This document shows, piece after piece, positions 52,658-61,806 of a DNA stretch of 64,000 bases. The stretch lies in assembly GCF_009789675.1 (NCBI RefSeq), contig NZ_CP046915.1, positions 248,001 through 312,000 of the forward strand. Direction: 5' to 3'. Made by a program: the position numbers and the translations under genes. Numbering within the stretch: the first letter of the stretch is position 1; each line of letters starts with the position of its first letter. Source of the stretch: Paraburkholderia acidisoli (GTDB taxonomy: Bacteria; Pseudomonadota; Gammaproteobacteria; Burkholderiales; Burkholderiaceae). The notes under the pieces were generated by a model that ran no database searches, was not told the origin of the DNA, and worked only from the letters and a program-made list of their open reading frames with translations.

Positions 52658-53449
52658 TCAGTCCGCCGTGCGCACGTCCGCGAAGTCGCGGGCCAGCTTG
52701 CGCGCCGCGTTCGCGAACATCAGGATGTCCACGCCCGTGGCCACGAACGTGCAGCCGAGTTCGAGGTAGTGACGCGCGAGCGCCGGATCGGACGTGAGCG
52801 TGCCCGCCGCCTTGCCCGAGGCGACGATGGTGCGGATCGCGCTGTCGATCGCCTGCTGGACTTCGGGGTGTGTCGCCTTGCCGCGATACCCCATCGAAGC
52901 GGCGAGATCGGCCGGGCCGATGAACACGCCGTCCACGCCGTCCACCGCGCAGATCGCCTCGAGATTGCTCAGCGCCGTGGTGGTCTCGGCTTGCACCAGC
53001 AAGCACACTTCGTCGTCCGAAACATCGAGGTAGTCGGTGCGCAGGCTCCAGCGCGACGCGCGGCCCACGGCGCTGCCCACGCCGCGAATGCCGTGCGGCG
53101 GATAACGCACGGCGGCGACCAGCGCGCGCGCTTCGTCGGCGGTATCGACCATCGGCACGAGCAGACTGCGCGCGCCAATGTCGAGCAGGCGCTTGAGCAG
53201 CGCGGGGTCGCCGTTGACCGGGCGCACCACGGGCTCGCCCGCGTATGGCGCCACCGCCTGCAACTGCGCGAGGATCGTGCGCAGGTCGTTGGGCGCGTGT
53301 TCGCTGTCGATCAGCAGCCAGTCGAAGCCCGCGGTCGCGCTCACTTCGGCGAGGTACGGGTCGGCCATCGAGAGCCAGAAGCCCACTTGCTTCCTGTGCG
53401 CGGCCAGCGCGGCCTTGAAGGGATTAAGCGCCGAGGTCTGCTTGTTCAT
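52658..53449 (-). CDS. HpcH/HpaI-family aldolase
   Basis: A 263-residue class II, metal-dependent pyruvate aldolase. It closely resembles Hpa[61 protein letters not shown] and [16 protein letters not shown]. HpaI splits 4-hydroxy-2-oxoheptanedioate into pyruvate and succinic semialdehyde; GarL, a close relative, splits ketodeoxyglucarate into pyruvate and tartronic semialdehyde. The dehydratase gene of the unit favours a GarL-like role, while sequence and the terminal gabD favour HpaI-like chemistry. It begins 26 bases inside the preceding MFS gene. Confidence 0.9.
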   Translation of the reverse strand: MNKQTSALNPFKAALAAHRKQVGFWLSMADPYLAEVSATAGFDWLLIDSEHAPNDLRTILAQLQAVAPYAGEPVVRPVNGDPALLKRLLDIGARSLLVPMVDTADEARALVAAVRYPPHGIRGVGSAVGRASRWSLRTDYLDVSDDEVCLLVQAETTTALSNLEAICAVDGVDGVFIGPADLAASMGYRGKATHPEVQQAIDSAIRTIVASGKAAGTLTSDPALARHYLELGCTFVATGVDILMFANAARKLARDFADVRTAD

Positions 53450-54758
53450 GAATGCGTGTCTCCAGTGAAGGGTCGCCGAATTGAATGGGTTCCACCTTCC
53501 CGAGGAGGAACAGATAGTTGACGATCGCAATCGCGATCAGCGCCGCCGAGAACAGCAGCGCGGGCACGAACGAACCGGTCATGCCGACGATCGCGCCCGT
53601 GATGACCGGGCCAACGACGCCGCCGAGATTCGACACCGTGTTTTGCAGGCCCGCGACCATGGAAACCGCGTTGGGCGGCGCGACGTCGCCGGGCAGCGCC
53701 CACACCTGCGAGGCGGCCACGGTGGTGCCCGACTTGGCGATGCACAGCAGCAGCACGGCCACCCAGGCGGACTGCGCGAACGCCGCGAAACCGATGCTCG
53801 ACGCCATCACCAGACCGACCACGAGAAACAGCTTGCGCGTGGCGGTGAGCGAGAGCTTGCCGCTCGCGAACACGCGGTCCGAGGCCCAGCCCGCGAAAAT
53901 TTCCACGACGATGGACGCGAGCAGCGGCAGCGAGGCCATCCAGCCCATTTGCAGCACGCTCATGTGGCGCTCCTTCATCAGATACGTGGGCAGCCACGTG
54001 ATGAAGAAGTACGAGTTGTAGTTGATCATGAAGAAGCCGATGCACATCGCCCAGACGTTGCGATGCGCGAGCAGCTTGCGCCATTGCGGGCGCACCGGGC
54101 GCGCTGCGCGTTGCGCGCCCTTGTCGCTCTCGATGTAGGCGAGTTCGGCGGCGCTCACGCGCGGATGCTGCACGGGCGAATCCGTGAAGCTCACGAGCCA
54201 CACCGCGAACCACACCACGCCGAGCAGACCGGTGAGCACGAAGGTCATCTTCCAGTCGAACGCGGCCAGCAGCCAGGCGATCAGCGGCAAGGCGATCGCG
54301 CCGCCGAGTTTCGAGCCGCTGTCGAAAATGCCCGCCACGGTCGCGCGCTCCTTGCGCGGAAACCAGCGCGTGGCAATCCCGGCGTTGCTCGGGTACGCGC
54401 CCGCCTCGCCCACGCCCAGCGCCACGCGCAAGGTCACGAGCGAGCGAAAGCCGCTGGCGAGACCCGTCATGGCCGTGGCGACCGACCACCACAGCACCGC
54501 GAAGCCCAGCACCTTCTTCTGGCCGAAGCGGTCGGCGAGCAGGCCCGCGGGCAATTGCAGCAGCGCATACGACCAGAAGAACGCCGACATGACGATACCC
54601 ATCTGGATCGCGTCGAGATGAAACTCCGCCTGGATTTTCGGCGCAGCCGCCGAGAGCACCGTACGATCGATGTAGTTGATCGCGATCGCGGCCCACATGA
54701 GGCCCGCGACCCACCAGCGCATGTTCGAGCGGCCCGGCCGCCGAGCAGATTGCAGCAT
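53424..54758 (-). CDS. MFS transporter, glucarate/galactarate (GudP-like) type, first paralogue
   Basis: A 444-residue carrier of the anion:cation symporter family. Its features are [20 protein letters not shown] in helix 1, [38 protein letters not shown] and [26 protein letters not shown] ribosome site supports the ATG at 54756-54758. Its paralogue at 59001-60329 is very similar, with long near-identical DNA stretches. It lies 58 bases after the aldarate dehydratase gene, so it probably imports that enzyme's sugar diacid. Confidence 0.92.
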   Translation of the reverse strand: MLQSARRPGRSNMRWWVAGLMWAAIAINYIDRTVLSAAAPKIQAEFHLDAIQMGIVMSAFFWSYALLQLPAGLLADRFGQKKVLGFAVLWWSVATAMTGLASGFRSLVTLRVALGVGEAGAYPSNAGIATRWFPRKERATVAGIFDSGSKLGGAIALPLIAWLLAAFDWKMTFVLTGLLGVVWFAVWLVSFTDSPVQHPRVSAAELAYIESDKGAQRAARPVRPQWRKLLAHRNVWAMCIGFFMINYNSYFFITWLPTYLMKERHMSVLQMGWMASLPLLASIVVEIFAGWASDRVFASGKLSLTATRKLFLVVGLVMASSIGFAAFAQSAWVAVLLLCIAKSGTTVAASQVWALPGDVAPPNAVSMVAGLQNTVSNLGGVVGPVITGAIVGMTGSFVPALLFSAALIAIAIVNYLFLLGKVEPIQFGDPSLETRIHEQADLGA

Positions 54759-54816
54759 CTGCTGTCTCCCTACCTGTTCTATTGATGTCGATGCAACGCG
54801 CGCACGCGGCACGCGT

Positions 54817-56364
54817 TCAGCTCACGATGCCCATGTGCCAGGGCACGAATTCGTTGTCGCCGAGTCCGAGCAGCTCGCTCTTGGTGCGCTCGCCCGACGC
54901 CGCGCGAACGATCAGATCGAAGATGTCCTGACCCATTTCCTCGATGCTGCGTTCGCCGTCGATCACGAGCCCGCAGTTGATGTCCATGTCCTCTTCGAGG
55001 CGCGTGAACATGGGCGTGTTGCTCGCGAGCTTGAGCGTGGGCGCGGGCTTCGAGCCGAACATCGAACCGCGTCCGGTCGTGAAGCAGATCAGGTTCGCGC
55101 CGCTTGCGATCTGGCCCGTCACGGCGACCGGATCGTAGCCCGGCGAGTCCATGAACACGAAGCCCGCGCGGTCGATCGGTTCCGCGTATTCGTACACGGC
55201 TTGCAGCGGCGTGGTGCCGCCCTTCATGGCCGAGCCGAGCGACTTTTCGAAGATGTTGGCGAGGCCGCCCTGCTGGTTGCCCGGCCCCACCACACCGTTG
55301 AACTGGCCGTTCTGGCCGCGCGTGTAGCGCTCCCACCAGGCGAGGCGGTCGAGCAGCTTCTGGCCGACTTCCGGCGAGACGGCGCGGCGCGTGAGCATGT
55401 ATTCGACGCCGTGAATCTCGGGCGTTTCGGAAAGGATCGCGGTGCCGCCGTGGCGCACGAGCAGGTCCATCGCGGCGCCCAGCGCGGGATTCGCGGTGAT
55501 GCCCGAAAAGCCGTCCGAGCCGCCGCATTCGAGGCCGATCTTCAGATGGCTGACCGGCACCGGCGTGCGCACGATGTCGTTCGCGACGGGCAGCATCGCT
55601 TGCACGGCCTCGATGCCCGCTTCGATGGTGGCGCGCGTGCCGCCCGTGTTCTGCATGACGAGCGCGTGCACGGCCTTGCCGGTTTTGAGCCCCTGCGAGT
55701 CGAGCAGGTCGCCCACCTGGTTGCGCTCGCAACCAAGCCCGACGATCAGCACGCCGCCGAGATTCGGATGGCGCGCATAACCGGCAATGGTGCGGCGGAG
55801 CACGTCGAAGTGCTCGCTCGGCGAGGACATGCCGCAGCCGCTCGTTTGCGCGAATGCGACCACACCGTCAACGTTGGGATAGTCACGCAGGCGCTCGGGC
55901 GTGAAATAATCGGCGATATGACGAATCACGGTGGCCGAGCAGTTCACCGAAGCCATGATGCCGATGAAGTTGCGCGTGGCCACGCGGCCGTCGGGACGCA
56001 CGATGCCCCGGAAGGTCGCACGCTGTTCGGGCGCGACGTAATCCACGGGCTTCACGTCCAGGCCGAAGCCGGGATCGCGGTCGAAGTCGACAAGCGTGAT
56101 GTTGTGCGTGTGAACGTGGTCGCCGGGTTCGATGTCGCGCGCGGCCACGCCGATCACGGTGTCGTACTTGCGGATGGGTTCGCCCGCCGCAATGCGGCGC
56201 GCCGCGACCTTGTGGCCCGCGGCTACCTGGGCGCGCAGGCGGACCGACTCGCCGTCGAGCGCGACCTGATGGCCGATCGTGAGCGGCTCGCGTGCGATCA
56301 GAACGTTGTCGTTCGGGTTGAGCCGGATGAGCGGCCCGTTGTAGTTCTTGCTGGACTGGAGCAT
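54817..56364 (-). CDS. garD: galactarate/altronate dehydratase family (GarD/UxaA-like)
   Basis: A 515-residue full-length dehydratase. The small N-terminal SAF domain (LNPNDNVLIAREPL) precedes the large domain with RPDGRVATRNFIGIMASVNC, FAQTSGCGMSS and LECGGSDGFSGITANPALG. GLVIDGERSIEEMGQDIFDL ends it. Galactarate dehydratase and altronate dehydratase both have this two-domain layout; context (GudP-like MFS, aldolase, LacI regulator) favours a sugar diacid. It is the first gene of the seven-gene unit, divergent from the LacI gene with a perfect operator between. Confidence 0.85.
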   Translation of the reverse strand: MLQSSKNYNGPLIRLNPNDNVLIAREPLTIGHQVALDGESVRLRAQVAAGHKVAARRIAAGEPIRKYDTVIGVAARDIEPGDHVHTHNITLVDFDRDPGFGLDVKPVDYVAPEQRATFRGIVRPDGRVATRNFIGIMASVNCSATVIRHIADYFTPERLRDYPNVDGVVAFAQTSGCGMSSPSEHFDVLRRTIAGYARHPNLGGVLIVGLGCERNQVGDLLDSQGLKTGKAVHALVMQNTGGTRATIEAGIEAVQAMLPVANDIVRTPVPVSHLKIGLECGGSDGFSGITANPALGAAMDLLVRHGGTAILSETPEIHGVEYMLTRRAVSPEVGQKLLDRLAWWERYTRGQNGQFNGVVGPGNQQGGLANIFEKSLGSAMKGGTTPLQAVYEYAEPIDRAGFVFMDSPGYDPVAVTGQIASGANLICFTTGRGSMFGSKPAPTLKLASNTPMFTRLEEDMDINCGLVIDGERSIEEMGQDIFDLIVRAASGERTKSELLGLGDNEFVPWHMGIVS

Positions 56365-56464
56365 TCGCCTGTCTCCGTGCGTCGAAGGGGCAAGGCCGCT
56401 CCGATCACACTCATAATCTTGACGCCGCGCCGGGGAACGCGCGGCCTTTTCGTTCTGGAACCAA

Positions 56465-56489
56465 GTTACCGGTTAATGTAACCGGTAAC
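56465..56489. promoter_or_regulatory. LacI-family operator, perfect palindrome
   Basis: GTTACCGGTTA (56465-56475) and TAACCGGTAAC (56479-56489) are exact inverted copies around ATG. It lies between the divergent dehydratase and LacI genes, so it can control both directions. A near-copy occurs at 60413-60437. Confidence 0.88.
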
Positions 56490-56558
56490 ATTGATGCCAT
56501 CGTAGTACAGTTTTGGGATAATTGCCAACACCTTTTTGCAGCAGGAAAACCCGCGCCC

Positions 56559-56594
56559 GTGACCAAAAACCCGACAGTGACCAAAAACCCGACA
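56559..56594 (+). repeat. 18-bp exact tandem duplication at the LacI start codon
   Basis: GTGACCAAAAACCCGACA occurs twice in direct succession, each copy beginning with a usable GTG. It encodes the repeat TKNPT-V-TKNPT. Confidence 0.92.
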
Positions 56595-57623
56595 GATTCC
56601 GCCCCGCCCGCCGCAGGCCCCGCCGCGCGGCGCGCCCGCAAGAACACCGGCCGCGTCACGCTCAGCGATCTGGCCCAGCTGACCGGCGTCACCAAGGTCA
56701 CGGTGTCGCGCGCGCTCAACAATCCGGAGCTGGTCTCGGTCGAGACGCTCGAACGCGTGCGCGAGGCGGTGCGGCAAACGGGCTACACGCCCGACCTGAT
56801 CGCGGGATCGCTCGCCTCCAACCGCAGCCATCTCGTCGTGGCCCTGATTCCGGCCATGGCGGGCAGCGTGTTCCAGGAAACCGTGGCCGCGCTCACGGCG
56901 GAACTCGCCACAGCGGGCTATCAGCTGCTGCTCGGCCAGAGCGGCTACGACGAGTCGCGCGAAGAGGCGCTGCTCGACGCCATCATCGGGCGGCGCCCGG
57001 CCGGCATCGTGCTCACCGGCGTGATCCACTCGGAGGCCTCGCGCCAGAAGCTGCGCGCGGCCGGCATTCCCGTGGTGGAGACGTGGGACATCACGCGCTC
57101 GCCGCTCGACATGCTGATCGGCTTCTCGCACACGCGCGTGGGCGAAACGGCGGCCAACTATCTGCGCGAACGCGGCGCGCGCCATCCGGCCATCGTCACG
57201 CCCGGCGACCGCCGCGCGAAGCTGCGCGCCGACGCCTTCATCGAAACCTTCGGCGGCAACGTGCCCGTGGCCGCCACGCCCTCGCCCGCGCATCTCGGCG
57301 ACGGCCGCCGCGCGCTCGCGAAGCTGCTCGACGAGCATCCGCAGATCGACGCCATTTTTTGCGGCGCCGACATCATGGCGCTCGGCGTGCTGATGGAAGC
57401 GCACGCGCGCCAACTCGACGTGCCGGGACGCCTCAAGGTGATCGGCTACGGCGACCAGAACTTCGCGGGCGACACCGAACCGGCCCTCACCACCATTCGT
57501 ATCGACGGCACGCGCATCGGCAAGCTCGCCGCCGCCATGCTGATCGAGAAGATCGAGACGGGCGCGTGCAAGCGCGCGAAAATCGACGTGGGTTTTACGC
57601 TGATCGAACGCGGCTCGGCGTGA
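56559..57623 (+). CDS. LacI-family repressor (gluconate/GntR-like subgroup)
   Basis: A 354-residue repressor. The HTH is VTLSDLAQLTGVTKVTVSRA, followed by the hinge and a periplasmic-binding-like core (SHLVVALIPAMAGSVFQETV, IFCGADIMALGVLMEAHAR). It starts with GTG. The first 18 bases are duplicated exactly in tandem, so two GTG starts, 56559 and 56577, would give nearly the same protein. AGGA lies upstream of the first. It most likely binds the palindrome before it and the copy at 60413, joining the seven-gene unit and the second MFS gene in one regulon. Confidence 0.92.
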   Translation: MTKNPTVTKNPTDSAPPAAGPAARRARKNTGRVTLSDLAQLTGVTKVTVSRALNNPELVSVETLERVREAVRQTGYTPDLIAGSLASNRSHLVVALIPAMAGSVFQETVAALTAELATAGYQLLLGQSGYDESREEALLDAIIGRRPAGIVLTGVIHSEASRQKLRAAGIPVVETWDITRSPLDMLIGFSHTRVGETAANYLRERGARHPAIVTPGDRRAKLRADAFIETFGGNVPVAATPSPAHLGDGRRALAKLLDEHPQIDAIFCGADIMALGVLMEAHARQLDVPGRLKVIGYGDQNFAGDTEPALTTIRIDGTRIGKLAAAMLIEKIETGACKRAKIDVGFTLIERGSA

Positions 57624-57647
57624 CGGTTGAATCGCAGCGGCAAAAGC

Positions 57648-57682
57648 AAAAGGCCTCGCAATCACTGCGAGGCCTTTTTTTA
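57648..57682. terminator. bidirectional terminator between LacI and porin genes
   Basis: AGGCCTCGCA (57651-57660) and TGCGAGGCCT (57666-57675) pair around ATCAC, with seven T after it on the plus strand and an A-rich leader giving T on the minus strand. It ends both convergent genes. Confidence 0.9.
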
Positions 57683-57707
57683 CGGCACTTTCTACGCGAA
57701 AGCGCGT

Positions 57708-58892
57708 TTAGAACTTCGTGCGGATGCCGGTGAACACGTCCACCTGGCGATTCGTCGACGAAGCACCGCCCGCGTAGGCGATCGACGCGATCCGGCTATA
57801 AGCCGACCCCACGCGCGTGGACGCATCGCCCGCCGCGAGCTGGTAGGTGCCCGAGACATACACGTCGGTGCGCTTCGAGAGCGCGTAGTCCACGCCCAGC
57901 GTGAACTGGTGCCACTTCGGCTTGAGCGAGGCGCCGCCCGTGCCCGGCAGGTTGTTCGCGCGGCCGTCCGTGAACGTGTAGATGCCGATCAGCGTCGTGG
58001 CCGGCGTGAGCGAGTAGCGCAGGTTGGCGTCGTAGTTGTTGAACTTGCGCGACGAGCCGTCCGTGTAATCGAGCTGCGTGTGGCTGAACGCGAAGCCCGC
58101 GATCGCCTTGCCGATCTTGTAGTTCGCACCCGCCACGGCGATCTGCTGGCGTGCCACGCCGCCGTCGAGGTTGTAGAAGAACGCGCCGCTGTAGTCGTCG
58201 CCGGTCGTGCTCGACGCGCCGCCGATCGCGCCGCCCGTGTTGGTCGTCGTGTTCGGGTGGTCGAGCAGCACGTAGCCGCCGCCGAACGAGAGCGGGCCGT
58301 TCACGTAATTCGCGGCGATACCCCACGCGCGGTTGTTGCCGAAGCCCGTGCCCGTGCCGCTCGCCTGGTTGCTGAACGCGTACATGCCGTCCACGGTGAA
58401 GCCCGCGACGGTGTCGCTGCGGAACTTCACGGCGTTGTTGATGCGGAAGGTCTGGTTCAGGTTGTCGTTGTCGCCCACGTGCGTGGACGGCGACCAGATG
58501 CCCGAGCCCGCGTATTGCGCCACGAGGTCCGCGAGCGGCTCGTACTGGCGGCCAAACGTGACCGTGCCCACACCGCTCTTCGCGATGCCCACGAACGCGC
58601 TACGGCCGAACAGACGGCCGCCTTGCGCCGCGGTACCGTCGTTGGGCTTGAAGCCGCCTTCGAGCGTGAACACCGCGCTCAGGCCGCCACCGAGGTCTTC
58701 GTTGCCCTTGAAGCCCCAGCGGCTGCCGCTCAGGCGGCCGCTCGTGGCCTGCACCGCCGAACCGCCCTTGATGTTGTTGACATAACCGATACCGGCATCG
58801 ACCAGACCATACAGCGTGACGGAACTCTGGGCCTGCGCGACCACGGGTGCGACGGACAACAGTCCGGCCGCTGCGAAAAGTGCTTTTTTCAT
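57708..58892 (-). CDS. outer-membrane trimeric porin (second copy)
   Basis: A 394-residue porin: signal peptide MKKALFAAAGLLSVAPVVAQ-A, mature start QSSVTLYGLVDAGIGYVNN, SRWGFKGNEDLGGGLSAVF, and the end RQVDVFTGIRTKF with terminal phenylalanine. It lies between the LacI gene and a GudP-like MFS gene, suggesting outer-membrane entry of sugar diacids. No LacI-type palindrome was seen directly upstream. It is a paralogue, not a recent copy, of the porin at 2.2 kb. Confidence 0.93.
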   Translation of the reverse strand: MKKALFAAAGLLSVAPVVAQAQSSVTLYGLVDAGIGYVNNIKGGSAVQATSGRLSGSRWGFKGNEDLGGGLSAVFTLEGGFKPNDGTAAQGGRLFGRSAFVGIAKSGVGTVTFGRQYEPLADLVAQYAGSGIWSPSTHVGDNDNLNQTFRINNAVKFRSDTVAGFTVDGMYAFSNQASGTGTGFGNNRAWGIAANYVNGPLSFGGGYVLLDHPNTTTNTGGAIGGASSTTGDDYSGAFFYNLDGGVARQQIAVAGANYKIGKAIAGFAFSHTQLDYTDGSSRKFNNYDANLRYSLTPATTLIGIYTFTDGRANNLPGTGGASLKPKWHQFTLGVDYALSKRTDVYVSGTYQLAAGDASTRVGSAYSRIASIAYAGGASSTNRQVDVFTGIRTKF

Positions 58893-59000
58893 CCAGGTGA
58901 CCTGTGAGGTTTTATGTAATTTGGACTACTACGTATTCCGACTTCAGGGGAAGAGCGGGAATTTTTCCTTCGATTCAACGAGCGCCCGGCGGCGCCGAAT

Positions 59001-60329
59001 TTACGGGGCGTGGCTGTGTTCGCGTGCTTGCGGCTGCGTCGCGGTGCCGTCGAGTCCGATCGGCTCAACCTTGCCCAGCAGGAACAGATAATTGACGATG
59101 GCGATGGCGATCAGCGCCGAAGAGAACAGCAGCGCGGGCACGAACGAACCCGTTGCACCCACGATCGCGCCCGTGACGATCGGGCCGACCACGCCGCCGA
59201 GATTCGACACCGTGTTCTGAATGCCCGCGACCATCGAAACCGCATTGCGCGGCGCGACGTCGCCCGGGAGCGCCCACACCTGCGAAGCCGCCACGGTGGT
59301 GCCCGACTTGGCGATGCACAGCAGCAGCACGGCCACCCACGCCGACTCCGCGAACGCCGCGAAACCGATGCTCGACGCCATCAACAGACCGATCACCAGA
59401 AACAGCTTGCGCGTGGCGGTGAGCGAGAGTTTGCCGCTCGCGAACACGCGGTCCGAGGCCCAGCCCGCGAAAATTTCCACGACGATGGAAGCCAGCAGCG
59501 GCAGCGAGGCCATCCAGCCCATTTCCATCATCGTCATCCCGCGCGCCTTCACCAGATACGTGGGCAGCCACGTGATGAAGAAGTACGAGTTGTAGTTGAT
59601 CATGAAGAAGCCGATGCACATCGCCCAGATGTTGCGATGCTTGAGCAGCTGGCGCAGCGACGGGCGCGCGCCGTCGTGCTGGCCGGTCAGCGCGTCGCTT
59701 TCGATATGCGCGAGTTCCTCGGCGTTGACCCACTTGTGCTGGCGCGGCGAGTCGCTGAACGTGAATTGCCACACCACGAACCAGATCAGCCCGAGCAGAC
59801 CCGTGATGGCGAACGTGAGCTTCCAGTCGAACGCCGTGAGCATGGCGGCAATGAGCGGCAGCGCGATCGCGCCGCCCAGCTTGGAACCGCTGTCGAAAAT
59901 ACCCGCAACGGTCGCGCGCTCGCGGCGCGGAAACCACTTCGAGGCAATGCCCGCGTTGCTCGGGTAGGCACCCGCCTCGCCCACGCCCAGCGCCACGCGC
60001 AGCGCGACGAGCGACTTGAAGCCGTTGGCGAGACCCGTTACCGCGGTGGCCAGCGACCACCAGACCACGGCGAAGCCGAGCACCTTTTTCTGGCCGAAGC
60101 GATCGGCGAGGAAACCGGCGGGCAATTGCAGGAGCGCGTACGACCAGAAGAACGCCGACATGACGACGCCCATTTCCACCGCGCTCAGATGAAACTGCGA
60201 CTGGATGCGCGGCGCCGCGGCCGAGAGCACCGTACGGTCGATGTAGTTGATCGCGATGGCCGCCCACATGAGGCCGGCAACCCACCAGCGCACCCTGGAG
60301 CGACTCCGCACGTTGGCGGCCTGAATCAT
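59001..60329 (-). CDS. MFS transporter, glucarate/galactarate (GudP-like) type, second paralogue
   Basis: A 442-residue close paralogue of the transporter at 53424-54758, e.g. [40 protein letters not shown] and [20 protein letters not shown]. The ATG at 60327-60329 follows ACAGGAGACTCAG. A LacI-type operator copy lies about 84-108 bases upstream, in a promoter segment that also resembles the one before the dehydratase gene (both contain GCCATCGTAGTA). The pair probably covers two related diacids. Confidence 0.92.
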   Translation of the reverse strand: MIQAANVRSRSRVRWWVAGLMWAAIAINYIDRTVLSAAAPRIQSQFHLSAVEMGVVMSAFFWSYALLQLPAGFLADRFGQKKVLGFAVVWWSLATAVTGLANGFKSLVALRVALGVGEAGAYPSNAGIASKWFPRRERATVAGIFDSGSKLGGAIALPLIAAMLTAFDWKLTFAITGLLGLIWFVVWQFTFSDSPRQHKWVNAEELAHIESDALTGQHDGARPSLRQLLKHRNIWAMCIGFFMINYNSYFFITWLPTYLVKARGMTMMEMGWMASLPLLASIVVEIFAGWASDRVFASGKLSLTATRKLFLVIGLLMASSIGFAAFAESAWVAVLLLCIAKSGTTVAASQVWALPGDVAPRNAVSMVAGIQNTVSNLGGVVGPIVTGAIVGATGSFVPALLFSSALIAIAIVNYLFLLGKVEPIGLDGTATQPQAREHSHAP

Positions 60330-60723
60330 CTGAGTCTCCTGTTGTATTAATAATGGTCGATTCCAGCCGCGCCGGGGAATGCGTGGCCTTGACTACGTTC
60401 TTCGTTTCTAATGTTACCGTTTACTGTAACCGGTAACATTTGGCGCCATCGTAGTATGGCCGTCAGATAAATGCCAGCTTCTTTTCCCTGGGGTAAGTGC
60501 CGATTCCCAAGCTTTCAGCGCGCAAGCGTAGCGCGCCCGCTTTGAAAGCAAATGGGTGTTGAAAAGCGTGAGAAGCAGGGGTTGCGCGGCCACGCGAGAA
60601 GGGCGTCGCACTTTGGGATGGCTGAGATGTTCGAGGCAAAACGGGCCGCGTAGATAGCGCGAACCGACGCTCCAACCCGGCGCTCGATCCGGCGCAATCC
60701 CGCACGGAAAACGCCGCGATTCG
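60330..60723. other. control region of the second GudP-like gene
   Basis: About 394 bases, with a LacI operator copy on the left and no gene seen on the right up to the AraC stop. Short frames here are not convincing. Confidence 0.6.
60413..60437 (-). promoter_or_regulatory. LacI-family operator, one-mismatch copy
   Basis: GTTACCGTTTA (60413-60423), CTG, TAACCGGTAAC (60427-60437). It equals the operator at 56465-56489 except for one base in the left arm and the centre. It lies upstream of the second GudP-like gene. Confidence 0.86.
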
Positions 60724-61542
60724 TCAGGTGTCCGATACGTGTGTTGCGTGCGCGCCGCGCGCGTAGTGCTGCGGCGTCACGCCGCTCGCGCGGCGGAACA
60801 TCGTTGCGAATGTGCGCGCGTCGGCGTAACCGAGTTCGCGTGCGATGTCGGCGATCGCATGGCCGACCGCGAGCCGCGCCCTCGCCTCCGTCGTGCGCAA
60901 CTGTTCGCGCCACTGACCGAAACTGAGCCCCGTTTCCACCCGAAAGTGCCGCGCCACCGTGCGCCCGCTCGCGCCCACTTGCGCCGCCCATGCCTCGAGC
61001 GTGTCGGGGTTCGCGGGCTGGGCGATCAGGCTCGTGCAGATGCGGCGCAGGCGCGCGTCGGCGGGCAGCGGCAGGCAGGCCGCATCGGCGGTGCGCGGCG
61101 CTTCGTCGACGAGATCGAGGATCAGCGGTTCGAGCAGCGCGCTGCGCCGGTTGCCCGTGGCCTGCGTGCCCGCCGCGCACAGATCGGCGATCGCGGCGCG
61201 CAGCAGGTCGCCTGGCGCGATCGGGCGGCAGTCGCGTTCGGTCACGGCGAGCGCGCCGGGCTCCAGATAGAGCGTGCGCATGGCGACATCGCCGAGCATG
61301 TGCAGTTCGTGCTCGACCTGCGAGCCGATCAGCAGCGCGTGCGCGGGCGTGACCATCCACAACCCGCGCGGCGTGAGCACACGCACGATGCCGCGCGTGG
61401 CGTAGACCAGTTGCGCGCGATGGTGCACGTGGGCGATCTCATGCGCGCCATGCGCGTAGTCGAGCGACTGCGCGATGACCTTACGGTCGGCGAACGTCTT
61501 GCCGAAAGTTTGCAGTTTGGCGGAAGGCGGGATCAGGGACAT
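60724..61542 (-). CDS. AraC-family regulator
   Basis: A 272-residue regulator. An N-terminal cupin-like sensor (AQLVYATRGIVRVLTPRG) is followed by two C-terminal HTHs: LEAWAAQVGASGRTVARHFR and ADIARELGYADARTFATMFR with RRASGVTPQHYAR. Helper motifs around TPRGLWMVTPAHALLIGSQ are common in AraC proteins that read small hydrophobic or acidic signals. It is divergent from the siderophore receptor at 61.8 kb, with a 264-base gap, and may or may not control it. Confidence 0.92.
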   Translation of the reverse strand: MSLIPPSAKLQTFGKTFADRKVIAQSLDYAHGAHEIAHVHHRAQLVYATRGIVRVLTPRGLWMVTPAHALLIGSQVEHELHMLGDVAMRTLYLEPGALAVTERDCRPIAPGDLLRAAIADLCAAGTQATGNRRSALLEPLILDLVDEAPRTADAACLPLPADARLRRICTSLIAQPANPDTLEAWAAQVGASGRTVARHFRVETGLSFGQWREQLRTTEARARLAVGHAIADIARELGYADARTFATMFRRASGVTPQHYARGAHATHVSDT

Positions 61543-61751
61543 GTCGATATCAGTGCGTGAGTCCGATCAACTTGCGCCGATACGGACAAACTCGTCCCGT
61601 TTAACGCGCAAGTTGTCCGGACTGAAGGCAGGGTAACAAATTAAAGTCACGGATGGCCGCACGATGCCCTACCCATCCCACGCCGGATCGACTCGCCACA
61701 CGATGCGATCGCCCTTCCCGCGAGCCGCATCGACACGCCCAAGTCCAAGTT

Positions 61752-61790
61752 TAATTGTTATAGCGAATCATTCGCATTATTATTTACGAC
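61752..61790 (+). promoter_or_regulatory. Fur-box-like sequence before the second TonB receptor
   Basis: GCGAATCATTCGC in an AT-rich stretch (TTATAGCGAATCATTCGCAT) resembles Fur boxes of the GCGAATGATTCTC type. It lies 20-50 bases before the receptor ATG. Confidence 0.65.
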
Positions 61791-61806
61791 CGAAAAGGAA
61801 CGACAC

